From Bacillota bacterium (GTDB taxonomy: Bacteria > Bacillota_A > Clostridia > Lachnospirales > Bianqueaceae): a stretch of DNA of 6,591 nt. The stretch covers positions 1 to 6,591 of the forward strand of contig JAFOIR010000179.1 of NCBI GenBank assembly GCA_017420625.1, given 5' to 3'. Below, piece by piece: positions 1-6,370 of the stretch (position 1 is the first letter of the stretch; each line of letters begins with the position of its first letter). A program made the translations under genes and the position numbers. The notes below the pieces were generated by a model. That model made no database searches, was not told the origin of the DNA, and saw nothing but the letters and a program-made list of their open reading frames with translations.

Positions 1-492
1 GATCTTGCCCTCATCCAACGCTTCCGCCAGCTCCTCACTTCCGAAAAATGTTTCGGCGTCGTTGGCGAAGTCCACGATTCCGGACCGCATGTGCAGCAGA
101 TCAAAAACAGTCATGTCACCAGCTTTCTCATATTCCGGAAAATATGCCGTGACCTTGTCATCAAGATGCAGTTTCCCTTCATCGATGAGTTTAAACACAC
201 ATACGGCGGTATGCATTTTGGTGATGGAGCCAATCTCATAAATGGTGGCAGGCGAAACAGTCCCGCCGTTCACTTCCCTGGAACGGGAGCCGGAGGCGAA
301 AATGACATCGCTGTTTGTAGCTACCAGAATGCTGCCGCGAATGTCCTTGTTCCGAACAGTCGTTTTCAGTTCTTCAACAAACGAAGCCCATTCTGGCTTT
401 AGGCTGTACCAGATATTTTCTTCTTCAAAGCCAAGGTCCATATTGCCGCCATTCAGGGCAACGAGAGCTTCCAATATTTCTTTGTTTTGCAT
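1..492 (-). CDS. Serine hydrolase, beta-lactamase/esterase (SxxK) family, 3' end outside window
   Basis: Reading leftward from the ATG at 492-490 gives 164 uninterrupted codons to the window edge; the C-terminal part is missing. Residues 86-92 read EIGSITK, the nucleophile motif SxxK (Ser89, Lys92) of the class C beta-lactamase/DD-peptidase/esterase family. It is followed by the usual helix (TAVCVFKLIDEGKL), a DDKVTAYFPEY segment and DLLHMRSG, the family's LLxHxSG element. The downstream YxN and HxG-type motifs lie outside the window. The N-terminus is charged, with no signal peptide or membrane segment, so a cytoplasmic enzyme is likely. An AAGGAA ribosome binding site sits about 7 nt before the ATG. 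The gene lies 89 bp downstream of the GH120 xylosidase on the same strand, which makes an accessory esterase acting on substituted xylo-oligosaccharides possible, but that is inference. The family also contains peptidases and beta-lactamases. Family assignment is firm; substrate is unknown. Confidence 0.85.
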   Translation of the reverse strand, partial: MQNKEILEALVALNGGNMDLGFEEENIWYSLKPEWASFVEELKTTVRNKDIRGSILVATNSDVIFASGSRSREVNGGTVSPATIYEIGSITKMHTAVCVFKLIDEGKLHLDDKVTAYFPEYEKAGDMTVFDLLHMRSGIVDFANDAETFFGSEELAEALDEGKI

Positions 493-526
493 ACTTGTTT
501 CCTTTTTTACGCTGATCTTGTGCTGC

Positions 527-557
527 AAAAAGGCGTCATCTGGCAGGATGGCGCCTT
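527..557 (-). terminator. Intercistronic hairpin with short U tract, possible attenuating terminator
   Basis: On the minus strand AAGGCG (557-552) pairs with CGCCTT (535-530), and CATC (550-547) pairs with GATG (540-537). One C/A mismatch separates the two helices, and the loop is CTGCCA. A run of five T residues overlaps and follows the right arm. It lies between the xylosidase stop and the serine hydrolase ribosome binding site. With so short a U tract it may be a partial terminator or an mRNA-stabilising processing hairpin rather than a full stop. Confidence 0.5.
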
Positions 558-581
558 ATACTTTTACTCTTTTAGGCAAAT

Positions 582-2648
582 TCAGTCTTTCCAGACAAAG
601 TCCTCGGTCTTTTCGACGCAGGGACCAGCCATTGGATTTTCGTCCCGCAAATCACCAAAGAAGTCCGTATCGAAAGCAATCGGCGTACCATCCGGATTTT
701 CATAGCATTCTTCCGGTTCAAAGGCCATACCTAGTGTTTCGGTGGTAATCATTTTCCCCGTGTTTTCGGGCACATAGTCATACAGGTTTGTCGTAAACTG
801 CCATGCACTTCCTGTGCTTGCATCTTCTGTGAGAGATATATCCAGTTTCAGTCCTTCCGCTGTCAGGACGACCGGGTTTTCTTCTTTCGCCCATGGTTTT
901 GCTCCGCCAAGATATACATTGTCTCCAGCCCAGACGGGAAGGTGTGAATAATACCGGTTGCTTCTGGGGCTGGCCATGCCGCAGTAGCCTTCGAACATTT
1001 TGTCCCATTCCTCAAAGGTCGGATATTCATCAAATGGCCAGGTGCCTACCCGGAAGTTCATGGTATCCCACTGTTTCGCTTCCGGACCGGCCGCATCGGT
1101 ATAATCCTGCAAACCCTGGAAAACGGGATGAACCGGCATCTGGACGAAAATGTTGTTGTAGAAACGGTCGTCGCCGTGCAGGAAAGTCATAAATCCGGCA
1201 ATCTGAGTGTCATGCGGTGCATGATACGGTGTATATCGAGGCGAAGGCCGATCCGGAGCGCCGTTGTCTGTTCCGGTACCGACGCAGGTCAGGGAGCCGG
1301 CCACCAGGTTGTGAACCATTGCAATACCCTGCGTTGCAAACTTGATGGAGCGTGGGGAAAGAAGGAAATTGTTGTCGATCAGTGTCGGACCATGAGAAAC
1401 TTCCACAAAGATATCTTCTCCCATTCCCAGGAACAGCAGTACTGTATCCTCCGGTGAAACATGGTCCAGGTCGACAGGAAGCGTATTGTGGTGGAACAGG
1501 TTCTGTGTCACCCTGGTGCCCTGTGCCTGCCAGTCCAGCCAGAGGCCGCGCGTGCAGTGATGGATATGATTGCGGCGGAAGATAACATCAATGGCAGCAT
1601 GCATCTTAATCCCGCCGATTTCTGCGCCGGCCAGATTCTGCTTGTTATTGATATTATGAATATGGTTATCTTCTATAATGGAAAATACGCCGCCAAGATG
1701 TCCGACAATACCGGTCTGTCCGCAGTCATGGATATGGCAGCGGCGTACGATATGGGAACCGATATGTTCTTTATCCCAGCCTTCATAGGAAGCCTGGCAG
1801 ATGCAGTCACGTTCGGTCTGGGTACCGTCTTTGTACTTCCATTTGGACCATTTGTTATCATTATTGGGCTGCAGATATTTGCCCAGGGAAATTCCGGAAC
1901 ATTTGGATTCATAAACTTCACAATCCTCGATGATCCATCCTTTGGACCAGTGCGGGCCAATCATGCCGTCCTGGTAAGCAGTAGGCGGCGCCCATTGGGT
2001 AGCAGCTTCCCTTACAGTAAAACCGGAAAGGGTAATATAACTGATCCCCTCCTCAGCCGGTAGGAAGCAATCCTGTCTGACAGAAATCTCCACCTCTTCC
2101 TGATTGGGATCCATTCCCTGGAAGTTTGCAAAGAACACCGTTTCATTCGTATTCTCATCCTGTTCACAGTACCACACATAGACCGAGAAATCCGGATCCC
2201 AGGAAGCAGCCGACCTCACCGGAGCATAGACCTTTTCCTTTTCTGTCACTTCATACATGGATTTATGGTTCAGATAGACGTCTCCGGTATGTGCAATCAT
2301 GGTAGCGATAAACCAGTCGCCGAAAACCAGGGTCGTATAAGGATTATAATCCCCGAAAACCTCATTGCTCACACGAGCAGTCCAGACAGTTCCTTCTGCC
2401 TTTTCCCAGTTTTTCACCGGCTCCGCGCCAGTAATAACGGCTTTTAAAGGTTCTATGCTTCGATATGTAATTCTCTGCTCGCTCGTGCCTGCATTTTTGG
2501 GATTGACATATTCACGGTAAATACCGGGTGCAACCAGCACCTCATCTCCCGGACGTGCAAGATCGGCTGCCTGCTGAATCTTCTGAAACGGACTGTTCTT
2601 TGACCCGTCTCCGCCGAAAGCCGCCTGAACATCCACATAGTATTGCAT
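582..2648 (-). CDS. GH120 family beta-xylosidase (right-handed parallel beta-helix), cytoplasmic
   Basis: This 688-residue protein resembles XylC of Thermoanaerobacterium saccharolyticum (638 residues, GH120), which releases xylose from the non-reducing end of xylo-oligosaccharides with retention. Residues 1-75 carry the N-terminal helix cap (PFQKIQQAADLARPGDEVLV, GIYREYVNP). About 76-200 matches the beta-sandwich insert (FGDYNPY, GDVYLN, NFQGMDPN). Parallel-helix coils follow: TQWAPPTAYQDGMIGPHWSKGWIIED, CGQTGIVGHLGGVFS, EIGGIKMHAAID. From remembered XylC residues (Asp382 nucleophile, Glu405 acid/base), the counterparts are Asp372 in LWLDWQAQGTR and Glu416 in IFVEVSHGP. About 21 extra residues (near 389-411) separate them compared with XylC. 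There is no signal peptide, so substrate must be imported. The ATG has an AGGAGG site 8 nt upstream (7 nt counting AGGAGGA). Transport and regulator genes, if any, are outside the window. Family assignment is strong; substrate range (xylosides versus related pentosides) is inferred. Confidence 0.93.
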   Translation of the reverse strand: MQYYVDVQAAFGGDGSKNSPFQKIQQAADLARPGDEVLVAPGIYREYVNPKNAGTSEQRITYRSIEPLKAVITGAEPVKNWEKAEGTVWTARVSNEVFGDYNPYTTLVFGDWFIATMIAHTGDVYLNHKSMYEVTEKEKVYAPVRSAASWDPDFSVYVWYCEQDENTNETVFFANFQGMDPNQEEVEISVRQDCFLPAEEGISYITLSGFTVREAATQWAPPTAYQDGMIGPHWSKGWIIEDCEVYESKCSGISLGKYLQPNNDNKWSKWKYKDGTQTERDCICQASYEGWDKEHIGSHIVRRCHIHDCGQTGIVGHLGGVFSIIEDNHIHNINNKQNLAGAEIGGIKMHAAIDVIFRRNHIHHCTRGLWLDWQAQGTRVTQNLFHHNTLPVDLDHVSPEDTVLLFLGMGEDIFVEVSHGPTLIDNNFLLSPRSIKFATQGIAMVHNLVAGSLTCVGTGTDNGAPDRPSPRYTPYHAPHDTQIAGFMTFLHGDDRFYNNIFVQMPVHPVFQGLQDYTDAAGPEAKQWDTMNFRVGTWPFDEYPTFEEWDKMFEGYCGMASPRSNRYYSHLPVWAGDNVYLGGAKPWAKEENPVVLTAEGLKLDISLTEDASTGSAWQFTTNLYDYVPENTGKMITTETLGMAFEPEECYENPDGTPIAFDTDFFGDLRDENPMAGPCVEKTEDFVWKD

Positions 2649-2654
2649 TTGAAA

Positions 2655-2661
2655 TCCTCCT
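2655..2661 (-). promoter_or_regulatory. Strong ribosome binding site of the xylosidase
   Basis: AGGAGGA on the minus strand, 7 nt before the ATG at 2648. It is a near-perfect match to the 16S anti-Shine-Dalgarno and fixes the start of the GH120 gene, whose protein then begins directly with the beta-helix cap (QYYVDVQA). Confidence 0.85.
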
Positions 2662-2682
2662 GTATTCCTTATCGTTGGCAGG

Positions 2683-2702
2683 ACATCCTTCCTGAAGGAT
2701 GT
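2683..2702. repeat. 20-bp perfect palindrome in the xylosidase leader
   Basis: Arms ACATCCTTC (2683-2691) and GAAGGATGT (2694-2702) are perfect 9-bp inverted repeats around a 2-bp centre. The element lies between the candidate -10 and the ribosome binding site, roughly 15-35 nt downstream of the expected transcription start. It fits a repressor operator or a leader hairpin. On the plus strand it is followed by a T run (2706-2710), so it could also stop antisense transcription. Confidence 0.6.
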
Positions 2703-2720
2703 GTCTTTTTCGGAATATCA

Positions 2721-2741
2721 TCATTATAATCCATATAATGA
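2721..2741 (-). promoter_or_regulatory. Candidate xylosidase -10 box within a 21-bp inverted repeat
   Basis: A perfect TATAAT reads on the minus strand at 2728-2723. It is embedded in an inverted repeat with 7-bp arms TCATTAT (2721-2727) and ATAATGA (2735-2741), 7-bp spacer. No good -35 stands at 16-18 bp; the nearest resemblance, TTGTAG (2754-2749), has a 20-bp spacer. A -10 covered by a dyad and lacking a -35 suggests a regulated, possibly activator-dependent promoter. The remaining intergenic stretch (2742-2807) shows no convincing terminator for the upstream operon. Confidence 0.45.
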
Positions 2742-2807
2742 CACTTTTCTACAATGGGTTTTTCATTATTCTTTTGAAAGCCGTTAGAGCCCATCAATCA
2801 TTGCCGC

Positions 2808-3065
2808 TCATTCTGTAACCTTTTTTTCTACATACCAGCGTTCTGCCTCGAGATACAGGCAGGCTCTGCGTCTTCTGATCTCGACTTCAAAGCAGGTTCG
2901 TCCGGTCCAGCCTTTGACCGTTCGTCCCTTATCCACGCGGACGATCCGGTCGATATGATACGTCTTGCCGTCCAGCGTTACACTATGAGGACAAACCGTA
3001 CCGTTGGCCATGTAATCAGCGTTCACCGTGACATACCGTTTAACTCGACTAGTATCAGTCTCCAT
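2808..3065 (-). CDS. Small conserved-type protein of unknown function, last gene of the polymerase cassette
   Basis: An 85-residue basic protein. Sequence features are RYVTVNADY (10-18), a DGKTYHIDRIVRV segment (32-44), a stretch with four arginines in a row (RRRR, 64-67), and LYLEAERWYVEKK (70-82). The alternating pattern suggests a small all-beta fold. From memory it resembles small proteins with an IDRVxxVR core and a terminal WxVE motif that sit near Y-family polymerase genes in Clostridia; no function is established to my knowledge. The ATG has an AAGGAA site 9 nt upstream and the gene follows the YolD-like gene after 29 bp, so co-transcription is very likely. The charge and context would suit a nucleic-acid-binding or polymerase-partner role, but that is inference. 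No signal peptide or membrane segment is seen. Confidence 0.75.
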   Translation of the reverse strand: METDTSRVKRYVTVNADYMANGTVCPHSVTLDGKTYHIDRIVRVDKGRTVKGWTGRTCFEVEIRRRRACLYLEAERWYVEKKVTE

Positions 3066-3094
3066 GTGTTTCCGTTCCTTCCTGTCAAAACTAT

Positions 3095-3343
3095 CTATGC
3101 GATCCAGTATACCGGATCTTTTTCTATCAATGGATCAATCTGTCGAAGATTTCTTGCATCCTCTTCCGAGATCTCATCTCTTTTCTCCGGCTCACTGATT
3201 CTTTGAATCACACCTTCTATCTTTTCCTGATTTCGTTCTCTTACGATCTCCAACGCAATATCAAATCCTACCAACGCTGCGAAAGGCGCAAACTGCTTCG
3301 CTCTCTGCCTTTGTGGCAGCTTTACCCTTGCCTTAGTCGCCAC
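3095..3343 (-). CDS. YolD-like small protein, probable partner of the Y-family polymerase
   Basis: An 82-residue protein. The N-terminal part is basic, with RAKQFAPFAALVGFDIALE at 14-32. This matches the RA-x-QFAPFAAL-x-G(F/Y)-x-x-A core of the small YolD-like proteins that accompany UmuC/UvrX-type polymerases in Firmicutes. The rest is a charged helix (IVRERNQEKIEGVIQRI) and an acidic C-terminal half. The start is GTG at 3343, not ATG: a GGAGG site lies 8 nt upstream, and the gene overlaps the end of the polymerase by 11 nt, pointing to translational coupling. YolD-family proteins are thought to work with the polymerase, but their biochemical role is poorly defined. Family placement comes from motif memory, so moderate confidence; that it is a real gene is nearly certain. 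Confidence 0.82.
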   Translation of the reverse strand: MATKARVKLPQRQRAKQFAPFAALVGFDIALEIVRERNQEKIEGVIQRISEPEKRDEISEEDARNLRQIDPLIEKDPVYWIA

Positions 3344-4604
3344 TTTTATGTCCTCCGATCTGATGGTTTCTTTTGATCGTCATTCCGTCTTCCTGATAAT
3401 TCATCACCTTCAGGATAGTGTCTCTTCCATATTTCTTCTTGATCTCCAGTACTGCTTCCTGGATCTTCCTGTTGCTTTCCAGCTGCTCAGTTAATCCAGC
3501 GCTGAAAAGATCCATCTGATAGGTACCATCATCTTCACTGAGTGATCCTGCGCTGATTCCTATGTGCCGGATCGGCAGTCCTGGTGTTACCAGCTGGTGG
3601 TATCTTTCGACTACCGCCGGAATCACCAGCATATCAGCGTTGGTTCTTCTGGGAAGTCTGACGGTCGCATGGACGGAAGGAAACAGTATGGTATGAGAAT
3701 ATCCCACATACATTCCGAATGTGTCTGTCACTACATGCTTATGAACCATATCCAGGCACATGAGATCTGTCATTTCTTTCAGGATCAGTTCTCCGCCTTC
3801 ATAGTCGTAATCTTTGAGAAGGATCTGAAAACTGGAGAGGCAATGGCTCTTCGGTTTGTAACGTTTAATATCCTCCATGGTCGTACTCTCCCGGCCCCAG
3901 GCATGATCGATCATCAGTTCCGCGTCAATGCCGAATTCCTTATACAGCACATCCGGATCCGCTGTTGCGATTCCTCTCTGGGTCATGATCCCGAGCTTTG
4001 CCAGGTGAGCTGATTTTCCTCCTGCTATCATCCAGAAATCCGTGATCGGCTGGTGATCCCACAGCAGTTCCCGATACAGGGATTCATCCAGATATCCGAT
4101 GAAATCAGGAGAATGCTTGGCTACAATATCCAGTGCTACCTTCGTCAGATACAGATTGGTTCCAATTCCGCAGGTAGAACGGATTCCCAGTCTTTCACTG
4201 ATCTGATTCATCAGAAAGACTGCCATCTCCCTGGCCGTCTTATGATAGAGAGTCAGGTATCTGGTAATATCGATAAAGCTCTCATCCACAGAATAGACAT
4301 GAATATCATCCTGGGAAATATACTCGAGATATAACTCATAGATCTTAGCTGCATAATCAATATACAGCTGCATCCTGGGCGGAGCCATGATGTAGTCGAT
4401 TCCCGGAGGAATTTCATAGACACGGCACCGGTTCTTCACTCCAAGCTTTTTCATGGAAGGTGAAACTGCCAGGCAAAGCGTGCCTTTGGATCGTTCCGGA
4501 TCGGCCACCACCAGGTTTGTCGTCATGGGATCCAGCCCCCTTTCCACGCATTCTACCGACGCGTAGAAACTCTTAAGATCGATACACAAATATATCGGGG
4601 CCAT
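3333..4604 (-). CDS. Y-family translesion DNA polymerase (UmuC/UvrX type)
   Basis: 423 residues, a full-length error-prone polymerase that would copy past damaged template bases. The N-terminus IYLCIDLKSFYASVE (4-18) holds catalytic Asp9 and the FY pair, where Tyr14 should be the steric gate excluding ribonucleotides, as in UmuC rather than the FF of DinB. YSVDESFIDIT (104-114) supplies Asp107 and Glu108, the other palm residues. CGIGTNLYLTKVALDIVAKH follows (145-164), then the thumb region with WDHQPITDFWMIAGG (182-196). The little-finger region covers about 240-355. QMDLF (363-367) fits the QL(S/D)LF beta-clamp-binding consensus, so the protein likely works at the sliding clamp. The ATG is only eight codons from Asp9, so no later start is possible. 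It overlaps DUF4406 by 32 nt with a weak Shine-Dalgarno (GAGAAAAG-like), suggesting coupled translation. The DLKSFYAS start and YolD-like neighbour favour the UvrX/YqjW branch. Confidence 0.95.
   Translation of the reverse strand: MAPIYLCIDLKSFYASVECVERGLDPMTTNLVVADPERSKGTLCLAVSPSMKKLGVKNRCRVYEIPPGIDYIMAPPRMQLYIDYAAKIYELYLEYISQDDIHVYSVDESFIDITRYLTLYHKTAREMAVFLMNQISERLGIRSTCGIGTNLYLTKVALDIVAKHSPDFIGYLDESLYRELLWDHQPITDFWMIAGGKSAHLAKLGIMTQRGIATADPDVLYKEFGIDAELMIDHAWGRESTTMEDIKRYKPKSHCLSSFQILLKDYDYEGGELILKEMTDLMCLDMVHKHVVTDTFGMYVGYSHTILFPSVHATVRLPRRTNADMLVIPAVVERYHQLVTPGLPIRHIGISAGSLSEDDGTYQMDLFSAGLTEQLESNRKIQEAVLEIKKKYGRDTILKVMNYQEDGMTIKRNHQIGGHKSGD
3352..3356 (-). promoter_or_regulatory. Ribosome binding site that fixes the GTG start of the YolD-like gene
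   Basis: GGAGG on the minus strand, 8 nt before GTG at 3343, lies inside the last codons of the polymerase. No ATG in this frame has a comparable site, so it decides the start and indicates coupled translation. Confidence 0.8.
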
Positions 4605-4947
4605 GATCTTTTCTCTTTTCTATCTCATGATAGATCACCCGGATACCATTCTCCTTCGCGAATGCCATTTCCGCCTGTGCACCACGGCTCTTCTCCCAGT
4701 CCTTCAGCATACAGATACATCCGCAGGCTGCCAGAAGCTGAAAATCGATCATCATAAAGTCAGACCATTCGGCATTTACCGGAAGAATCCATCCCATCTT
4801 GGCAGGATTGACAACATGCCATCCCTTATCAGCAAGCCGTACTTCCGCTGCCGAAAAGTTTTCCATATAGTTGTCGATACCTGTGATGGGACCGGATAAA
4901 TAGATCCAGTCATCATGCCGCAGCTTATTGAATATGCTTCCTTCCAT
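4573..4947 (-). CDS. DUF4406 protein (nucleoside 2-deoxyribosyltransferase-like fold)
   Basis: 124 residues with the DUF4406 signature: WIYLSGPITG (14-23), an amphipathic helix NFSAAEVRLADKGWHVVNPAKM (30-51), WSDFMMIDFQLLAACGCICML (61-81), and DWEKSRGAQAEMAFAKENGIRVIY (83-106). The fold is related to nucleoside 2-deoxyribosyltransferases, enzymes that cleave or transfer the base of deoxynucleosides. Glu93 in GAQAE occupies the position of their catalytic glutamate, but no activity is established for DUF4406. The family is frequent in phages and mobile regions. It is the first gene after a perfect promoter and overlaps the polymerase start by 32 nt, so its product is tied to translesion synthesis by expression. 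A role in cleaning or altering the nucleotide pool is a guess. AAGGAG lies 10 nt before the ATG. No membrane segments. The alternative is a phage-derived passenger gene. Confidence 0.9.
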   Translation of the reverse strand: MEGSIFNKLRHDDWIYLSGPITGIDNYMENFSAAEVRLADKGWHVVNPAKMGWILPVNAEWSDFMMIDFQLLAACGCICMLKDWEKSRGAQAEMAFAKENGIRVIYHEIEKRKDHGPDIFVYRS

Positions 4948-5018
4948 CGTCCGTTTGCTCCTTCCATTTCGTCTGTTATCTATCTATTTTGGGATGAAAA
5001 CCGAAATCACGTCTTTAT

Positions 5019-5112
5019 TTCTATCCGCGACATTTTGTTTCATCTTCTAATTGATTCGTATTATATTCACAAAAAACCAGGCTGTCAATAGGGCAATTTG
5101 TCGCGGATAGAA
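5019..5112. repeat. 14-bp inverted repeat pair bracketing the cassette promoter
   Basis: TTCTATCCGCGACA (5019-5032) and its exact complement TGTCGCGGATAGAA (5099-5112) lie exactly 80 bp apart centre to centre. Each copy contains an imperfect dyad, TGTC-GCG-GATA (three of four arm positions match), so each could bind a dimeric regulator. On the operon's strand one copy is centred near -52 and the other near +27, with the promoter between them. I found no third copy in the window. Confidence 0.8.
5060..5088 (-). promoter_or_regulatory. Perfect consensus promoter of the DUF4406-polymerase operon
   Basis: On the minus strand TTGACA (5088-5083), a 17-bp spacer and TATAAT (5065-5060) match the housekeeping sigma factor consensus at all twelve positions. 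Transcription should start near 5053, giving an untranslated leader of about 105 nt before the DUF4406 ATG. Such a strong promoter ahead of a mutagenic polymerase implies repression, consistent with the flanking 14-bp elements. No GAAC-N4-GTTC or similar LexA box is seen between 4948 and 5129. I also see no terminator after the nuclease gene that ends at 5130. Confidence 0.88.
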
Positions 5113-5129
5113 TTTAGGGCCTTCAAAAC

Positions 5130-6362
5130 TTAAAAATACGAGCTAAGGAATTGCCGGATATTTTCATTTGTCGGTTCCGCATCATATGGCCATTCCACCA
5201 GTCTGATCTCATGCTCTTTACAAAGCTGCTTCTTCTGTTCATCCAGTTCCCGCCTTTGATCAAAGCCTTCCTCTCCACCAAAAAACTCAACCGGCCGAGA
5301 GTGCTGAACCCCCTGATACTCGATTCCAGTCTGTAATGATGGAATATATAGATCCAGACTTTGTCGCCCGAGCCAGTCCGGCCGGTATTGATATAAGGTG
5401 TCCGGAAACTGTTTTCGGATTTCATGAAACAGGCTCAGTTCATGCTTCCACTTAGGTTTAATGACGCCTTCTGCCGTCAGCTTCGTCCGTATCTTTGTCC
5501 GTTCCAGCCGCCAGTTTGTCCGAATCCCGTCTTTCTCCTCATAAAGCGCTATATCCTGATACCACCATTGAAATAGCGGCATGATCTCTTTTGTCAGACT
5601 CAGAAAGAATTCCAGTTCTGAAGAAAAATACCCCTGCTCAATCATATGATCGATATTCCTTCGCACATATACCGTCTTGACAGGATTATGACAGAACGGC
5701 AGATTGCCCTGGTATTTTGCGATCCGGTCCGGCAGATACGGCGACCGCAGTACGATTCCGTTCTCCCACAGATGGGTCTGATACCAGAGAAGAGAATAAT
5801 CATACAGATAATATCCGCCGAACATTTCCTGCGAAGGATTAGCATACAGGAGGTGAAACATCAGCAAAATGTCATCCATTGCCTGTTTATCAAACATTGC
5901 CATGAAGTGCGTCTTCTCATCATCCGGAAATAGATTCCGGATCGGATAGAATGCTTCTGCCCGCTTGCAGACTTCCATCACAACAAAGAACTGCGAGACA
6001 TAGCTTTCCGGAAAAAGAAAATAGGCTTTATGATCTGTATCAAATCCGGAAAACTGATCCATGAAAGTTTTCACATATAGATTCAGTGAAAAGGAGTCTG
6101 CTTTTTCAATCAGCTTTTTTGTTTCATAGCGATAAGGAAGATCTGTCAGAGAAAGCTGCACCAGGAAGTTTTCATAGTGCTTCTCTATATACTCTTTCCG
6201 AACATCTTCGAATCCTTCCTGATATGATTCATGCTCTGACAGTAATTCCTCCAGTGTAGAAAACACTGACATTTCATGATGTTGGGGATACCTGTTCCAG
6301 AGTATATTCAATCGATCAAAATCAACTGTATTGGAAGGCTTTTGATGAGTTGGACGATCCAT
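5130..6362 (-). CDS. Uncharacterised protein with C-terminal PD-(D/E)XK-type nuclease domain
   Basis: 410 residues. The last hundred look like a restriction-endonuclease-fold domain of the Vsr/DUF559-like kind. They hold a helix with Glu308 and Glu314 (KHELSLFHEIRKQFP), then RPDWLGRQSLDLYIP with Asp337, then GIEYQGVQH (Glu348-x-Gln350, His354), then FFGGEEGFDQRRELDEQKKQLC and a closing strand IRLVEWPY. The usual lysine of ExK is glutamine here, which I recall as normal in this subgroup. Residues 1-300 match nothing I recognise: charged and rich in aromatics (FFVVME, YYLYDYSLLWYQTHLW, FQWWYQD), with no membrane helix or zinc-binding cysteine set. An AGAGGA site 8 nt before the ATG supports the start; the frame stays open upstream for 34 codons but contains no normal start codon. 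It stands alone, upstream of the polymerase cassette. A DNA repair or defence role is plausible but unproven. Confidence 0.85.
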   Translation of the reverse strand: MDRPTHQKPSNTVDFDRLNILWNRYPQHHEMSVFSTLEELLSEHESYQEGFEDVRKEYIEKHYENFLVQLSLTDLPYRYETKKLIEKADSFSLNLYVKTFMDQFSGFDTDHKAYFLFPESYVSQFFVVMEVCKRAEAFYPIRNLFPDDEKTHFMAMFDKQAMDDILLMFHLLYANPSQEMFGGYYLYDYSLLWYQTHLWENGIVLRSPYLPDRIAKYQGNLPFCHNPVKTVYVRRNIDHMIEQGYFSSELEFFLSLTKEIMPLFQWWYQDIALYEEKDGIRTNWRLERTKIRTKLTAEGVIKPKWKHELSLFHEIRKQFPDTLYQYRPDWLGRQSLDLYIPSLQTGIEYQGVQHSRPVEFFGGEEGFDQRRELDEQKKQLCKEHEIRLVEWPYDAEPTNENIRQFLSSYF

Positions 6363-6370
6363 GCATTTGT

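Noticed and set aside
242..748. 168-residue plus-strand ORF
   Set aside because: It is antisense to the serine hydrolase and the xylosidase end, and shows only low-complexity arginine/serine composition with no family motif.
1461..2063. 200-residue plus-strand ORF with hydrophobic segments
   Set aside because: It is entirely antisense to the GH120 gene, whose family match covers this whole span; it is a shadow reading frame.
2742..2807. Terminator after the polymerase cassette
   Set aside because: Only 4-bp stems (GAGC/GCTC) could be drawn and no U tract follows, so no terminator is claimed.
5019..5112. Intrinsic terminator or attachment-site pair formed by the 14-bp inverted repeat
   Set aside because: No T run follows either arm as a terminator would need, and the 66-nt loop contains a promoter. 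The arms are inverted, not direct, so they do not fit a simple integration duplication.
4948..5129. LexA-type SOS box upstream of the polymerase operon
   Set aside because: A search by eye for GAAC-N4-GTTC and close variants on both strands found none; neither GAAC nor GTTC occurs in this stretch.
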